From the NCBI GenBank assembly GCA_023438885.1, contig JAEXPS010000002.1, forward strand, positions 1 to 6,575: 6,575 nucleotides of DNA. The letters are read 5' to 3'. Positions 1-5,156 of this stretch are shown here, in pieces. The translations under genes were made by a program, and so were the position numbers. Under the pieces are notes generated by a model. That model was not told the DNA's origin. It did no database searches and was given only the letters and a program-made list of their open reading frames with translations. Numbering within the stretch: position 1 is the first letter of the stretch; each line of letters starts with the position of its first letter. Origin of the DNA: Actinomycetes bacterium (GTDB taxonomy: Bacteria > Actinomycetota > Actinomycetes > Actinomycetales > Cellulomonadaceae).

Positions 1-1281
1 GGCGACGCCCGCGGGCGGCGCACCGGCCTGCCGGGCGGGGTCCGGGTGCTCACCGAGCGCATGCCCGGCCTGCGCTCGGCGACGGTCGGCGCCTGGGTGG
101 GTGTCGGCTCGCGTGACGAGAGCGACGGGCACTTCGGTGCCACGCACTTCCTCGAGCACCTGTTGTTCAAGGGCACGGCGCGGCGGAGCGCGATGGACAT
201 CGCCGAGGCGTTCGACGCCGTGGGCGGGGAGGCCAACGCCGCCACCGGCAAGGAGGACACCTGCTACTACGCGCGGGTCCTCGACGAGGACGTGCCGATG
301 GCGCTCGACGTCATCGCAGACATGGTCACCTCCGCGCGGCTCGACCGCGACGAGCTGGAGACCGAACGGGGAGTGATCCTCGAAGAGCTCGCGATGAACG
401 ACGACGACCCGAGCGACGTGGTGCACGACGAGTTCGCGGCTGCGGTGCTGGGCGCCCACCCGTGCGGACGGCCGATCGGCGGGACCCCCGCCACCATCCG
501 CGCCGTGCCACGCGACGCGGTGTGGGAGCACTACCGCTGGCACTACCGGCCCGCCGGGCTGGTGGTGACTGCCGCCGGTGGCGTCGACCATGACGCGCTC
601 GTCGCGCAGGTGGCCGAGGCGCTCGTCGTGGGCGGCTGGGATCTGCCCGCCGAGGCGGCCCCGAAGGCCCGCCGCGCCAGGGCGGACTCGGCGGCGCCCG
701 TGGGCACCGCCGGCATTCCCGCCACCGGTGTGGAGAAGTCGGTGCGGCGGCCCACCGAGCAGGCGAACGTCATCGTCGGCGGGGTCGCCCTGTCCTCGAC
801 GGATCCACGCCGGTTCAGCCTGTCCGTGCTCAACACGGTGCTGGGCGGCGGGATGAGCTCACGGCTCTTCCAGGAGATCCGGGAGCGGCGCGGGCTGGCG
901 TACTCGACGTACTCGTTCTCGTCCGGCCACGCCGACACCGGTGTGTTCGGGCTGTACGCCGGGTGCACACCGGCGAAGGTCGACGAGGTGACGGCGCTGC
1001 TGGTGACCGAGCTGGAGAAGCTCGCGGACTCGGGCATCCAGGCGGCCGAGCTCGAGCGTGCGGTCGGCCAGCTGTCCGGCTCGCTGGTGCTGGGCCTCGA
1101 GGACTCCGGCTCGCGGATGACCCGCCTGGGCCGCGCGGAGCTGGTGCACGGCGAGCTGCTCTCGCTCGACGAGACGCTGGAGCGTGTGCGCGCGGTGACC
1201 GCGGCCGACGTGCAGACACTGGCGGCCGAGCTGGCCGCCGCACCGCGGTCCGTGGTGCGGGTGGGCCCCTTCGGCGACTAG
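1..1281 (+). CDS. M16 family zinc metallopeptidase (PepR/processing-peptidase type), 5'-partial
   Basis: Predicted zinc endopeptidase of the M16B family (related to mitochondrial processing peptidase beta and bacterial PepR), probably cytoplasmic; its substrates are not known from the sequence. The inverted zinc motif HFLEH lies at nt 145-159. The third zinc ligand is expected about 75 residues after the motif's last His, and fits the second Glu of LEEL (nt 385-387). An N-terminal catalytic half is followed by a charged linker (about nt 652-756) and a C-terminal half with the conserved RRGLAYSTYS segment near nt 886-915. The frame is open to nt 1, and the residues before the GTG at 46 (TGLPGGVRVLTER) match the usual family N-terminus. 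That GTG is therefore an internal valine and the true start lies left of the window. About 426 residues are present, nearly the whole family length. It converges on the next gene. In related actinobacteria this gene usually follows pnp. Confidence 0.93.
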   Translation, partial: GDARGRRTGLPGGVRVLTERMPGLRSATVGAWVGVGSRDESDGHFGATHFLEHLLFKGTARRSAMDIAEAFDAVGGEANAATGKEDTCYYARVLDEDVPMALDVIADMVTSARLDRDELETERGVILEELAMNDDDPSDVVHDEFAAAVLGAHPCGRPIGGTPATIRAVPRDAVWEHYRWHYRPAGLVVTAAGGVDHDALVAQVAEALVVGGWDLPAEAAPKARRARADSAAPVGTAGIPATGVEKSVRRPTEQANVIVGGVALSSTDPRRFSLSVLNTVLGGGMSSRLFQEIRERRGLAYSTYSFSSGHADTGVFGLYAGCTPAKVDEVTALLVTELEKLADSGIQAAELERAVGQLSGSLVLGLEDSGSRMTRLGRAELVHGELLSLDETLERVRAVTAADVQTLAAELAAAPRSVVRVGPFGD

Positions 1282-1285
1282 CCGA

Positions 1286-1308
1286 CCCGGGACGTCGCGG
1301 TCCCGTGT
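1286..1308. terminator. Hairpin between convergent genes, possible bidirectional terminator
   Basis: CGGGAC (1288-1293) pairs perfectly with GTCCCG (1300-1305) around a six-base loop, with two more pairs (1285-1286 with 1307-1308) beyond one mismatch. It fills the 30-nt gap between two convergent stop codons, so it could end transcripts from both sides. There is no T tract on either strand; such U-less hairpins are common in GC-rich actinobacteria. Its function is inferred from position and pairing only. Confidence 0.42.
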
Positions 1309-1311
1309 GGT

Positions 1312-2118
1312 TCAGGCACCGAACGGACGGAGCGGGCCGATCCGCACCGTGGAGAACATGCCCACGTCCAGCGGTGTGCCGCCCGGCCCGGCCGCGGCGA
1401 CCATCGCCGCCGGCTGCCCGGCCGCCAGCTGCAGCGCGAACGACGACAGGTGCTCCTGCTGTGCGCCGGCGAGCCCGCCGGTCCACTCCAGCCACGCCTG
1501 GGCGGCCTCGCCTGGTGCGAGCCTCACCGTCGACGCCTCCTCGCCCTCGCCGTTGACCGGTCCCTGCTCGGCCTCGAGCTCGAACGCGTGGCCCCATTCG
1601 CCGCGCCCTCCGATGCCGAGGTAGCCGGAGACGGTGCACTCCCGGGCCGAGGAGTTGCGCACCAGGAGCGTGGCGAACCGGTGGCCGGCGGCGGCGTCGA
1701 AGCCCGCGAGCTCGTAGGTGACCTCGTCGGCGGTGCAGGCGGACGCGGCGGCCTCGCCGGTGGCCGTGACGCGCAGAAGGGCGTCGACGTCGCCCTGCGG
1801 CAGCTCGGCGTCCGGAGTGATCGGCCCGTCGTCGGGGCCATCCCAGCCGGACGGCAGGTCGCCTTCGGCTGCCGGTGGCGGCGAGGCGGCCGGGGTCGCC
1901 TGTGGCGTGGGGCTCGGGGTCGTGGGCGCCGTGGCCGACGAGGTCGACGTCGGTGTCGCCGGAGGCGGTGCGTCGTCGTCGTCGGACGTGGTCGCCACCC
2001 GGATGGCGAGCGACAGCGCGAGGATCACGCCGAGGGCGAGCGGGATCGCCGCCAGCCCTAGAAGCTTCAGGTTCGGTGCGGTGGGCGGTGCGGTGGGCTC
2101 GTCGGGCGCTGAAGTCAC
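1312..2118 (-). CDS. Membrane-anchored protein with DUF4232-like extracytoplasmic domain
   Basis: A 268-residue protein of unknown function. A short Pro-rich cytoplasmic tail (1-17) is followed by one hydrophobic segment (about 18-41), a low-complexity stalk with a DDDD run and Pro/Thr/Ser/Ala (about 42-88), and a globular domain to the C-terminus. There is no lipobox, so the hydrophobic segment looks like an uncleaved anchor with the domain outside. Only two cysteines occur, Cys128 and Cys161. The second sits in ECTVSGYLGI, resembling the C-x-(L/V)-x-G-Y-P-G-V region of actinobacterial DUF4232 proteins, so a disulfide between them is likely. The start is GTG (2116-2118); it has no Shine-Dalgarno sequence, but TAGCCT lies 6 nt upstream, suggesting a leaderless mRNA. 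The gene sits antisense between the M16 peptidase gene and dapB, converging on the former and divergent from the latter. DUF4232 membership is by pattern only. Confidence 0.85.
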   Translation of the reverse strand: MTSAPDEPTAPPTAPNLKLLGLAAIPLALGVILALSLAIRVATTSDDDDAPPPATPTSTSSATAPTTPSPTPQATPAASPPPAAEGDLPSGWDGPDDGPITPDAELPQGDVDALLRVTATGEAAASACTADEVTYELAGFDAAAGHRFATLLVRNSSARECTVSGYLGIGGRGEWGHAFELEAEQGPVNGEGEEASTVRLAPGEAAQAWLEWTGGLAGAQQEHLSSFALQLAAGQPAAMVAAAGPGGTPLDVGMFSTVRIGPLRPFGA

Positions 2119-2124
2119 CCCGGG

Positions 2125-2130
2125 AGGCTA
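2125..2130 (-). promoter_or_regulatory. -10-like box TAGCCT, leaderless start of the DUF4232-like gene
   Basis: On the minus strand TAGCCT (TAnnnT class) is followed by the six-base spacer CCCGGG and then the GTG start at 2118. That places the expected transcription start on the start codon itself. No convincing -35 element is seen about 17-19 nt further upstream. No purine-rich SD stands before the GTG. Function is inferred from spacing. Confidence 0.55.
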
Positions 2131-2244
2131 GCGGCCGGCGGCATGCGCGCGGGACCGAGCAGTTCACCGGCCCACTGGGCGGACGGGCGCCAGGAGGCGA
2201 CGGCGAGCACGCGGGCGTTCCTGCTGGGGCGCCGAGCCCGCCGG

Positions 2245-2250
2245 TAGGGT
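2245..2250 (+). promoter_or_regulatory. -10-like box TAGGGT, leaderless start of dapB
   Basis: TAGGGT is followed by seven bases and then GTG at 2258. The predicted transcription start coincides with that codon, and no SD is present. The upstream in-frame GTG at 2249 lies inside this hexamer, which argues against it as the start. The -35 region (around 2221-2227) is weak. Confidence 0.6.
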
Positions 2251-2257
2251 GGCCGAC

Positions 2258-3019
2258 GTGGCGGACGACCTGCGGGTGGCGGTACTCGGTGCGGCCGGGC
2301 GGATGGGCTCGACCGTGGTCAGCGCCGTGCAGGCGGCTCCGGGCCTCGAGCTGGTCGCGACGATCGACGCCGACGGCGACCTGCGCCGGGTCACCGATGC
2401 CGGCGCGCAGGTGGCCGTCGACTTCACGATCCCGGCCGTCACGGAAGCGAACGTCCACGCCCTGATCGACCGCGGCATCCACGCCGTGGTCGGCACCACC
2501 GGGTGGACGGACGAGGCCTACGCCCGCGTCCGTGACCACCTGGTCCGCGCACCGGGTGTCGGCGTGGTGATCGCTCCGAACTTCGCGCTGGGCGCGGTGC
2601 TGGCGCAGTCGTTCGCGGCGCAGGCGGCGCGCTGGTTCGAGTCGGCCGAGGTGATCGAGCTGCACCACCCCGACAAGGCCGACGCGCCGTCCGGGACCTC
2701 GCGGGCGGCCGCCCGTGCGATCGCCGCCGCGCGTGCCGCCGCCGGCCACGGCCCGGTTCCGGACGCGACGACGACTTCCCTCGACGGCGCCCGTGGTGCC
2801 GAGGTCGACGGTGTTCACGTGCACGCCGTGCGGCTGCGCGGGCTCGTCGCCCATCAGGAGGTGCTGTTGGGCAACCCCGGTGAGCTGCTGACGATTCGGC
2901 ACGACTCGTTCGACCGGGTGTCCTTCATGCCCGGCGTGCTGCTTGCCGTGCGGCGGGTCGTCGCGCGCCCGGGCCTGACGCTGGGTCTGGACGCCTTGCT
3001 CGAGCTGGACCGGCCGTGA
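2258..3019 (+). CDS. dapB: 4-hydroxy-tetrahydrodipicolinate reductase (DapB)
   Basis: NAD(P)H-dependent reduction step of the diaminopimelate pathway, yielding tetrahydrodipicolinate for lysine and for meso-DAP in peptidoglycan; a soluble cytoplasmic tetramer in known homologues. With the start at 2258 the protein has 253 residues, a normal length. The N-terminal Rossmann nucleotide loop is GAAGRMG (11-17). VDFTIP (54-59), GTTGW (79-83) and APNFALGA (106-113) are DapB signatures. The substrate-binding and catalytic block ELHHPDKADAPSGT is at 134-147, including the His-His pair and Lys140. The tail VSFMPGVLLAVRRV is also typical. An earlier in-frame GTG at 2249 would add three residues, but it overlaps the -10-like TAGGGT, so 2258 is preferred. 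The next gene overlaps by GTGA, implying cotranscription and coupled translation. The usual M16 peptidase-dapB adjacency is interrupted here by an antisense gene. Confidence 0.97.
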   Translation: MADDLRVAVLGAAGRMGSTVVSAVQAAPGLELVATIDADGDLRRVTDAGAQVAVDFTIPAVTEANVHALIDRGIHAVVGTTGWTDEAYARVRDHLVRAPGVGVVIAPNFALGAVLAQSFAAQAARWFESAEVIELHHPDKADAPSGTSRAAARAIAAARAAAGHGPVPDATTTSLDGARGAEVDGVHVHAVRLRGLVAHQEVLLGNPGELLTIRHDSFDRVSFMPGVLLAVRRVVARPGLTLGLDALLELDRP

Positions 3020-3522
3020 GCGATCCCGTCCCGGCGCCGCGGCGCGACCACACCGGGCTGATCGGAGCCGTGCTCGTCACGGGTCTGCTCGCGATCTACG
3101 TCGGGCTCGTGGTGGTGCGGGCCGTGCAGCTGATCGACACCGGCCGCGGCGTGGGCATCGGCATCGGCGTCGCGATGATCCTGCTGCCGCTGCTGGTGAT
3201 CGGCCTGGTGGTCCGCGAGTGGCTGCTGGCGATGGACGTGCGCAGGATGGCGGACACGCTTGCCGACGAGGGCGCTCTGCCCGCCGACGACCTGCCCCGC
3301 TCGCCGGGCGGCCGCGTCGACCGCCAGGCGGCACGTGAGCGGTTCGCTCCGGCGAAGGAGGCCGTCCAGGCTGCGCCCGAGGAGTGGCGCGCGTGGTACC
3401 GGCTGGCGTTCGCCTACGACGCGGCGGGCGACCGCCGCCGCGCGCGCGAGGCGCTGCGCACGGCCAGCCGCCTGCACCGCTCCCAGCGCTCGACCGACCA
3501 GCGCTCGACCGACCAGCGTTAG
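3016..3522 (+). CDS. Small two-TM membrane protein with one TPR unit
   Basis: A 168-residue protein of unknown role. Two hydrophobic helices (about 14-36 and 46-69) form an N-terminal hairpin joined by a short Gly-rich turn. A charged region follows, then one tetratricopeptide-like unit (about 124-157) with Trp127, Leu130, Ala131, Tyr134, Gly138, Ala143, Leu147 and Ala150 at consensus TPR positions 4, 7, 8, 11, 15, 20, 24 and 27. Both tails are probably cytoplasmic, so the TPR could bind a partner at the inner face of the membrane. The C-terminus ends in the repeated pentapeptide QRSTD, encoded by a 15-nt tandem repeat. The GTG start overlaps the dapB stop as GTGA and lacks a clear SD, pointing to translational coupling with dapB. 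Its last four bases overlap the convergent GNAT gene. The link to DapB is positional only; I cannot assign a function. Confidence 0.86.
   Translation: MSDPVPAPRRDHTGLIGAVLVTGLLAIYVGLVVVRAVQLIDTGRGVGIGIGVAMILLPLLVIGLVVREWLLAMDVRRMADTLADEGALPADDLPRSPGGRVDRQAARERFAPAKEAVQAAPEEWRAWYRLAFAYDAAGDRRRAREALRTASRLHRSQRSTDQRSTDQR
3484..3519 (+). repeat. 15-nt in-frame tandem repeat encoding QRSTD, about 2.4 copies
   Basis: The unit CAGCGCTCGACCGAC occurs perfectly at 3484-3498 and 3499-3513, followed by a partial third copy (CAGCG then T) at 3514-3519, immediately before the TAG. It is a multiple of three, so copy-number change alters only the length of the hydrophilic C-terminal tail. Exact identity, including third positions, suggests a recent replication-slippage duplication. 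Confidence 0.85.
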
Positions 3523-4070
3523 ATCGACGCGCCCCAGCGGTACTCGGTCAGCACGACCCGATCGCCGTCCGGGCCGGGACCCGAGCTCAGTTCGCGCTCC
3601 GCGCCGTCGGGCAGCAGGCCGGCCCCGGCGAGGAACAGCTCCCGCGCGTCGTCGCCCTGCGCCACCCAGGTGATCACCTGGTCGGCGCCGTCGGCGCGCA
3701 GGGTGTCGACCGCTGCCGCGAGCAGGCGTGAACCGTGGCCGGCGCGTCGATCGTCCGGCGCCACCTCGAGCGCGAGCAGGACGCCACCGGGCGTCTGATC
3801 CGCTGCGTTCGGGGGCGCGGGCACCGGTGCGATGGAGACGAAGCCGACCAGCCGTGGCCCGGCCAGTGCGACCAGCACGTGAAAGCCCCGACCGGGCGGG
3901 GCGCCGATGGCGGCCCGCCACCGGTCCACCACGGCGACCTCGTCGAGCATCGCCAGCGCACCTTCGCCGAGCGTGTCGGTGTAGGAGGCGCGCCAGGCGT
4001 CGAGCTGGACGGCGGCGATCGCCGTCTCGTCGCCCGGGACGGCGGGGCGCACCGAGACATCCGCGTGCAT
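3519..4070 (-). CDS. GNAT family N-acetyltransferase
   Basis: Predicted acetyl-CoA-dependent N-acyltransferase, 183 residues, substrate unknown. The N-terminal block VSVRPAVPGDETAIAAVQ (5-22) is the first strand and helix of the fold, and AWRASYTDTL is common in one bacterial GNAT subgroup. Motif A covers about 99-120: LALEVAP, then RRAGHGS with the acetyl-CoA pyrophosphate-binding R-x-x-G-x-G at Arg108, Gly111 and Gly113. The LFLAGAGLLPDGA stretch (145-157) corresponds to the usual C-terminal A-x-GF region. The ATG start (4068-4070) has no SD, but TAGGCT lies 6 nt upstream on this strand. It begins 14 nt after the azlD stop, so it could be read both from the azlCD transcript and from its own leaderless promoter. 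Its TAA shares bases with the TAG of the convergent TPR gene. A link to amino-acid export is only suggested by position. Confidence 0.92.
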   Translation of the reverse strand: MHADVSVRPAVPGDETAIAAVQLDAWRASYTDTLGEGALAMLDEVAVVDRWRAAIGAPPGRGFHVLVALAGPRLVGFVSIAPVPAPPNAADQTPGGVLLALEVAPDDRRAGHGSRLLAAAVDTLRADGADQVITWVAQGDDARELFLAGAGLLPDGAERELSSGPGPDGDRVVLTEYRWGASI

Positions 4071-4076
4071 TTGGCG

Positions 4077-4082
4077 AGCCTA
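4077..4082 (-). promoter_or_regulatory. -10-like box TAGGCT, possible internal leaderless promoter of the GNAT gene
   Basis: On the minus strand TAGGCT is followed by CGCCAA and the ATG at 4070, the same geometry as at the DUF4232-like gene and dapB. It lies in the 14-nt gap after the azlD stop (4085-4087). No SD precedes the ATG and no good -35 is seen. It implies the GNAT gene can be expressed apart from azlCD; this is inferred from spacing alone. Confidence 0.5.
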
Positions 4083-4084
4083 GA

Positions 4085-4402
4085 TCAGGGCAGCCCGGCC
4101 CACCGCAGCGCGGCGGTGACCACGGCGGCCACCAGGACCACGACGATGAACGACGCCCGTAGGGCGAGGGCGACCGCCGCGGCCAGGCCGGCGAGCCTCG
4201 AGTCGACGACGAGGCGGCCGCCGTCGGTGGCGGCCTGCACGGCGACGAGGGCCGAGAGCAGCGCCACGGTGACGAGGGCGGCGATCCGTGCCACCTTCGG
4301 CTCGGCGAGCCAGTGCTCGGGCAGCAGGTGCCCGACGAGCTTGATCGCGGCGACGACCAGCCCGGCCGCGACGATCGCCACCCACAACACCGCCCCGCTC
4401 AC
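4085..4402 (-). CDS. azlD: AzlD family branched-chain amino acid transport subunit
   Basis: Small partner of AzlC. In characterised pairs (Bacillus AzlCD, Corynebacterium BrnFE) the two proteins together export branched-chain amino acids or related compounds. It has 105 residues, the usual AzlD length, and is almost entirely hydrophobic, with about four membrane segments (roughly 4-24, 38-58, 66-81 and 83-101). LPEHWLAEPKVARIAAL after the first helix resembles the AzlD segment that ends in a conserved proline before helix two. The GTG start (4400-4402) overlaps the azlC stop as GTGA and is preceded by the strong SD AGGAGG at 4407-4412, so tight coupling and similar dosage are expected. Identification rests mainly on size, hydrophobicity and adjacency to a clear AzlC. 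The actual substrate is not visible from sequence. Confidence 0.9.
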   Translation of the reverse strand: MSGAVLWVAIVAAGLVVAAIKLVGHLLPEHWLAEPKVARIAALVTVALLSALVAVQAATDGGRLVVDSRLAGLAAAVALALRASFIVVVLVAAVVTAALRWAGLP

Positions 4403-5103
4403 GTCGCCTCCTGCGGGTCGTTGACGACCAGGCCGACGAGGATCGCGGCGAGCGCCGCCAGCAGCACCGGGACACCGGTCGGGAGGAACGGGGTGGTCGC
4501 CAGCGCGACGAGGACGGCGGCGGCCGCGACCACGCGGGCAGTGCGCGCGTGGGGGCCGGACAGCCGCGGCCAGACGAGCCCGAGGAAGGCGGCCGCTGCG
4601 GCGGCGTCCAGGCCGAACCGCCGCGGGTCACCAGCGGCGTCGCCGAGCAGGGCGCCGACGAGGGTGAACGCGTTCCACAGCGCGAAGACGCCGACGCCCG
4701 TCCACCAGAACCCGGTCCGTGCCGCCACGGGGTCGCTCTGCGCGGTGGCGACGGCCGTGGACTCGTCGATCGTCAGGTGCGCCGCGAGGAGCTTGCGGGG
4801 GCCGCTGACGCCGGCGAGAGGTGCCACCTGCGGCCCGTACAGGGCGTTGCGCACGCCGAGCAGCGAGGCGGTGGCGACAGCGGCGCCTGCGGCGCCTCCG
4901 GCGCCGACCACGCCGATGAAGGCGAACTGCGAGCCGCCGGAGAACATGAGCAGCGACAGCGCCATCGTCTGCGGCAGCGACAGCCCCGCCACGACGGCCA
5001 GCGCACCGAACGAGATCCCGTACAGCCCGGTCGCGACGGACACGGACACCGCCTGCCGGACGGCCGCGGCGACGGCGGGCGTCGTCGTTCGTCGGGCGCG
5101 CAC
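4399..5103 (-). CDS. azlC: AzlC family branched-chain amino acid exporter, large subunit
   Basis: Integral membrane permease subunit of the AzlCD/BrnFE type, 234 residues, which matches the family. Family signatures in order are GLYGISFGALA (26-36), FSGGSQFAFIG (54-64), VRNALYG (84-90), HLTIDESTA (109-117) and GVFALWNAFTLVGALLGD (138-155). The rest is hydrophobic, with about seven to eight membrane segments. It is expected to export branched-chain or analogous amino acids; homologues were first found through azaleucine resistance. The GTG start (5101-5103) has GAGG at 5112-5115, eight bases upstream, as a possible SD. The same bases read as GAGGCT six bases before the start, a degenerate form of the TAGnnT leaderless pattern seen elsewhere here, so the initiation mode is uncertain. 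It overlaps azlD by GTGA and lies 53 nt after the dehydrogenase stop, with a hairpin between. No regulator gene is adjacent in the window. Confidence 0.93.
   Translation of the reverse strand: MRARRTTTPAVAAAVRQAVSVSVATGLYGISFGALAVVAGLSLPQTMALSLLMFSGGSQFAFIGVVGAGGAAGAAVATASLLGVRNALYGPQVAPLAGVSGPRKLLAAHLTIDESTAVATAQSDPVAARTGFWWTGVGVFALWNAFTLVGALLGDAAGDPRRFGLDAAAAAAFLGLVWPRLSGPHARTARVVAAAAVLVALATTPFLPTGVPVLLAALAAILVGLVVNDPQEAT
4407..4412 (-). promoter_or_regulatory. Shine-Dalgarno AGGAGG of azlD inside azlC
   Basis: On the minus strand AGGAGG lies four bases before the azlD GTG, within the last codons of azlC. It is the best SD in the window and contrasts with the SD-less starts of dapB, the DUF4232-like gene and the GNAT gene. 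Confidence 0.75.
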
Positions 5104-5136
5104 GGCCGAAGCCTCGCACAGCCGCTCGGCGCCCGG

Positions 5137-5154
5137 GGCCCGCGCCCGCGGGCC
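5137..5154 (-). terminator. GC hairpin just after the aldehyde dehydrogenase stop
   Basis: GGCCCGC (5137-5143) pairs perfectly with GCGGGCC (5148-5154) around the four-base loop GCCC. It begins three bases past the minus-strand TGA (5157-5159) and ends 33 bases before the azlC start codon. No T tract follows. Position and stability suggest a terminator or attenuator separating the dehydrogenase from azlCD, but a palindrome of this composition can arise by chance. Confidence 0.42.
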
Positions 5155-5156
5155 GG

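Larger units (their letters stand above)
2119..2257. promoter_or_regulatory. Divergent intergenic region between DUF4232-like gene and dapB
   Basis: This 139-nt gap is the only sizeable non-coding stretch in the window. It carries a minus-strand -10-like box at its left end (2125-2130) and a plus-strand one at its right end (2245-2250), so both genes appear to be driven from it. I see no clear operator palindrome. Two GGCGCC hexamers (2186-2191 and 2228-2233) are self-palindromic and expected by chance at this base composition. No small ORF or RNA gene is supported. Confidence 0.6.

Noticed and set aside
46..48. GTG at 46 as start of the M16 peptidase
   Set aside because: The frame is open to nt 1 and the residues before it match the conserved N-terminal segment of the family, so it is an internal valine codon.
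1450..2061. Plus-strand open frame inside the DUF4232-like gene
   Set aside because: Low-complexity Gly/Arg-rich product and no promoter or SD. The opposite strand has a coherent membrane-anchor, stalk and two-cysteine domain layout.
2186..2233. Pair of GGCGCC hexamers upstream of dapB as an operator or stem-loop
   Set aside because: GGCGCC is self-palindromic and frequent in this base composition. The flanking bases pair only with bulges, so there is no convincing extended inverted repeat.
2249..2251. GTG at 2249 as start of dapB
   Set aside because: It lies within the TAGGGT -10-like hexamer (2245-2250) and has no SD. GTG at 2258 has ideal leaderless spacing and leaves a normal N-terminus before the Rossmann loop. 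It remains a possible alternative.
2119..2257. Lysine riboswitch or other cis-regulatory RNA ahead of dapB
   Set aside because: The predicted dapB transcript is leaderless and the gap is too short and lacks the conserved helices expected of a lysine riboswitch.
830..2902. Very long minus-strand open frame (about 690 codons) running antisense to the peptidase gene and dapB
   Set aside because: The product is an Arg/Gly/Pro/Ala-rich string with no recognisable domain. It overlaps three well-supported genes and is the expected stop-poor shadow frame in very GC-rich DNA.
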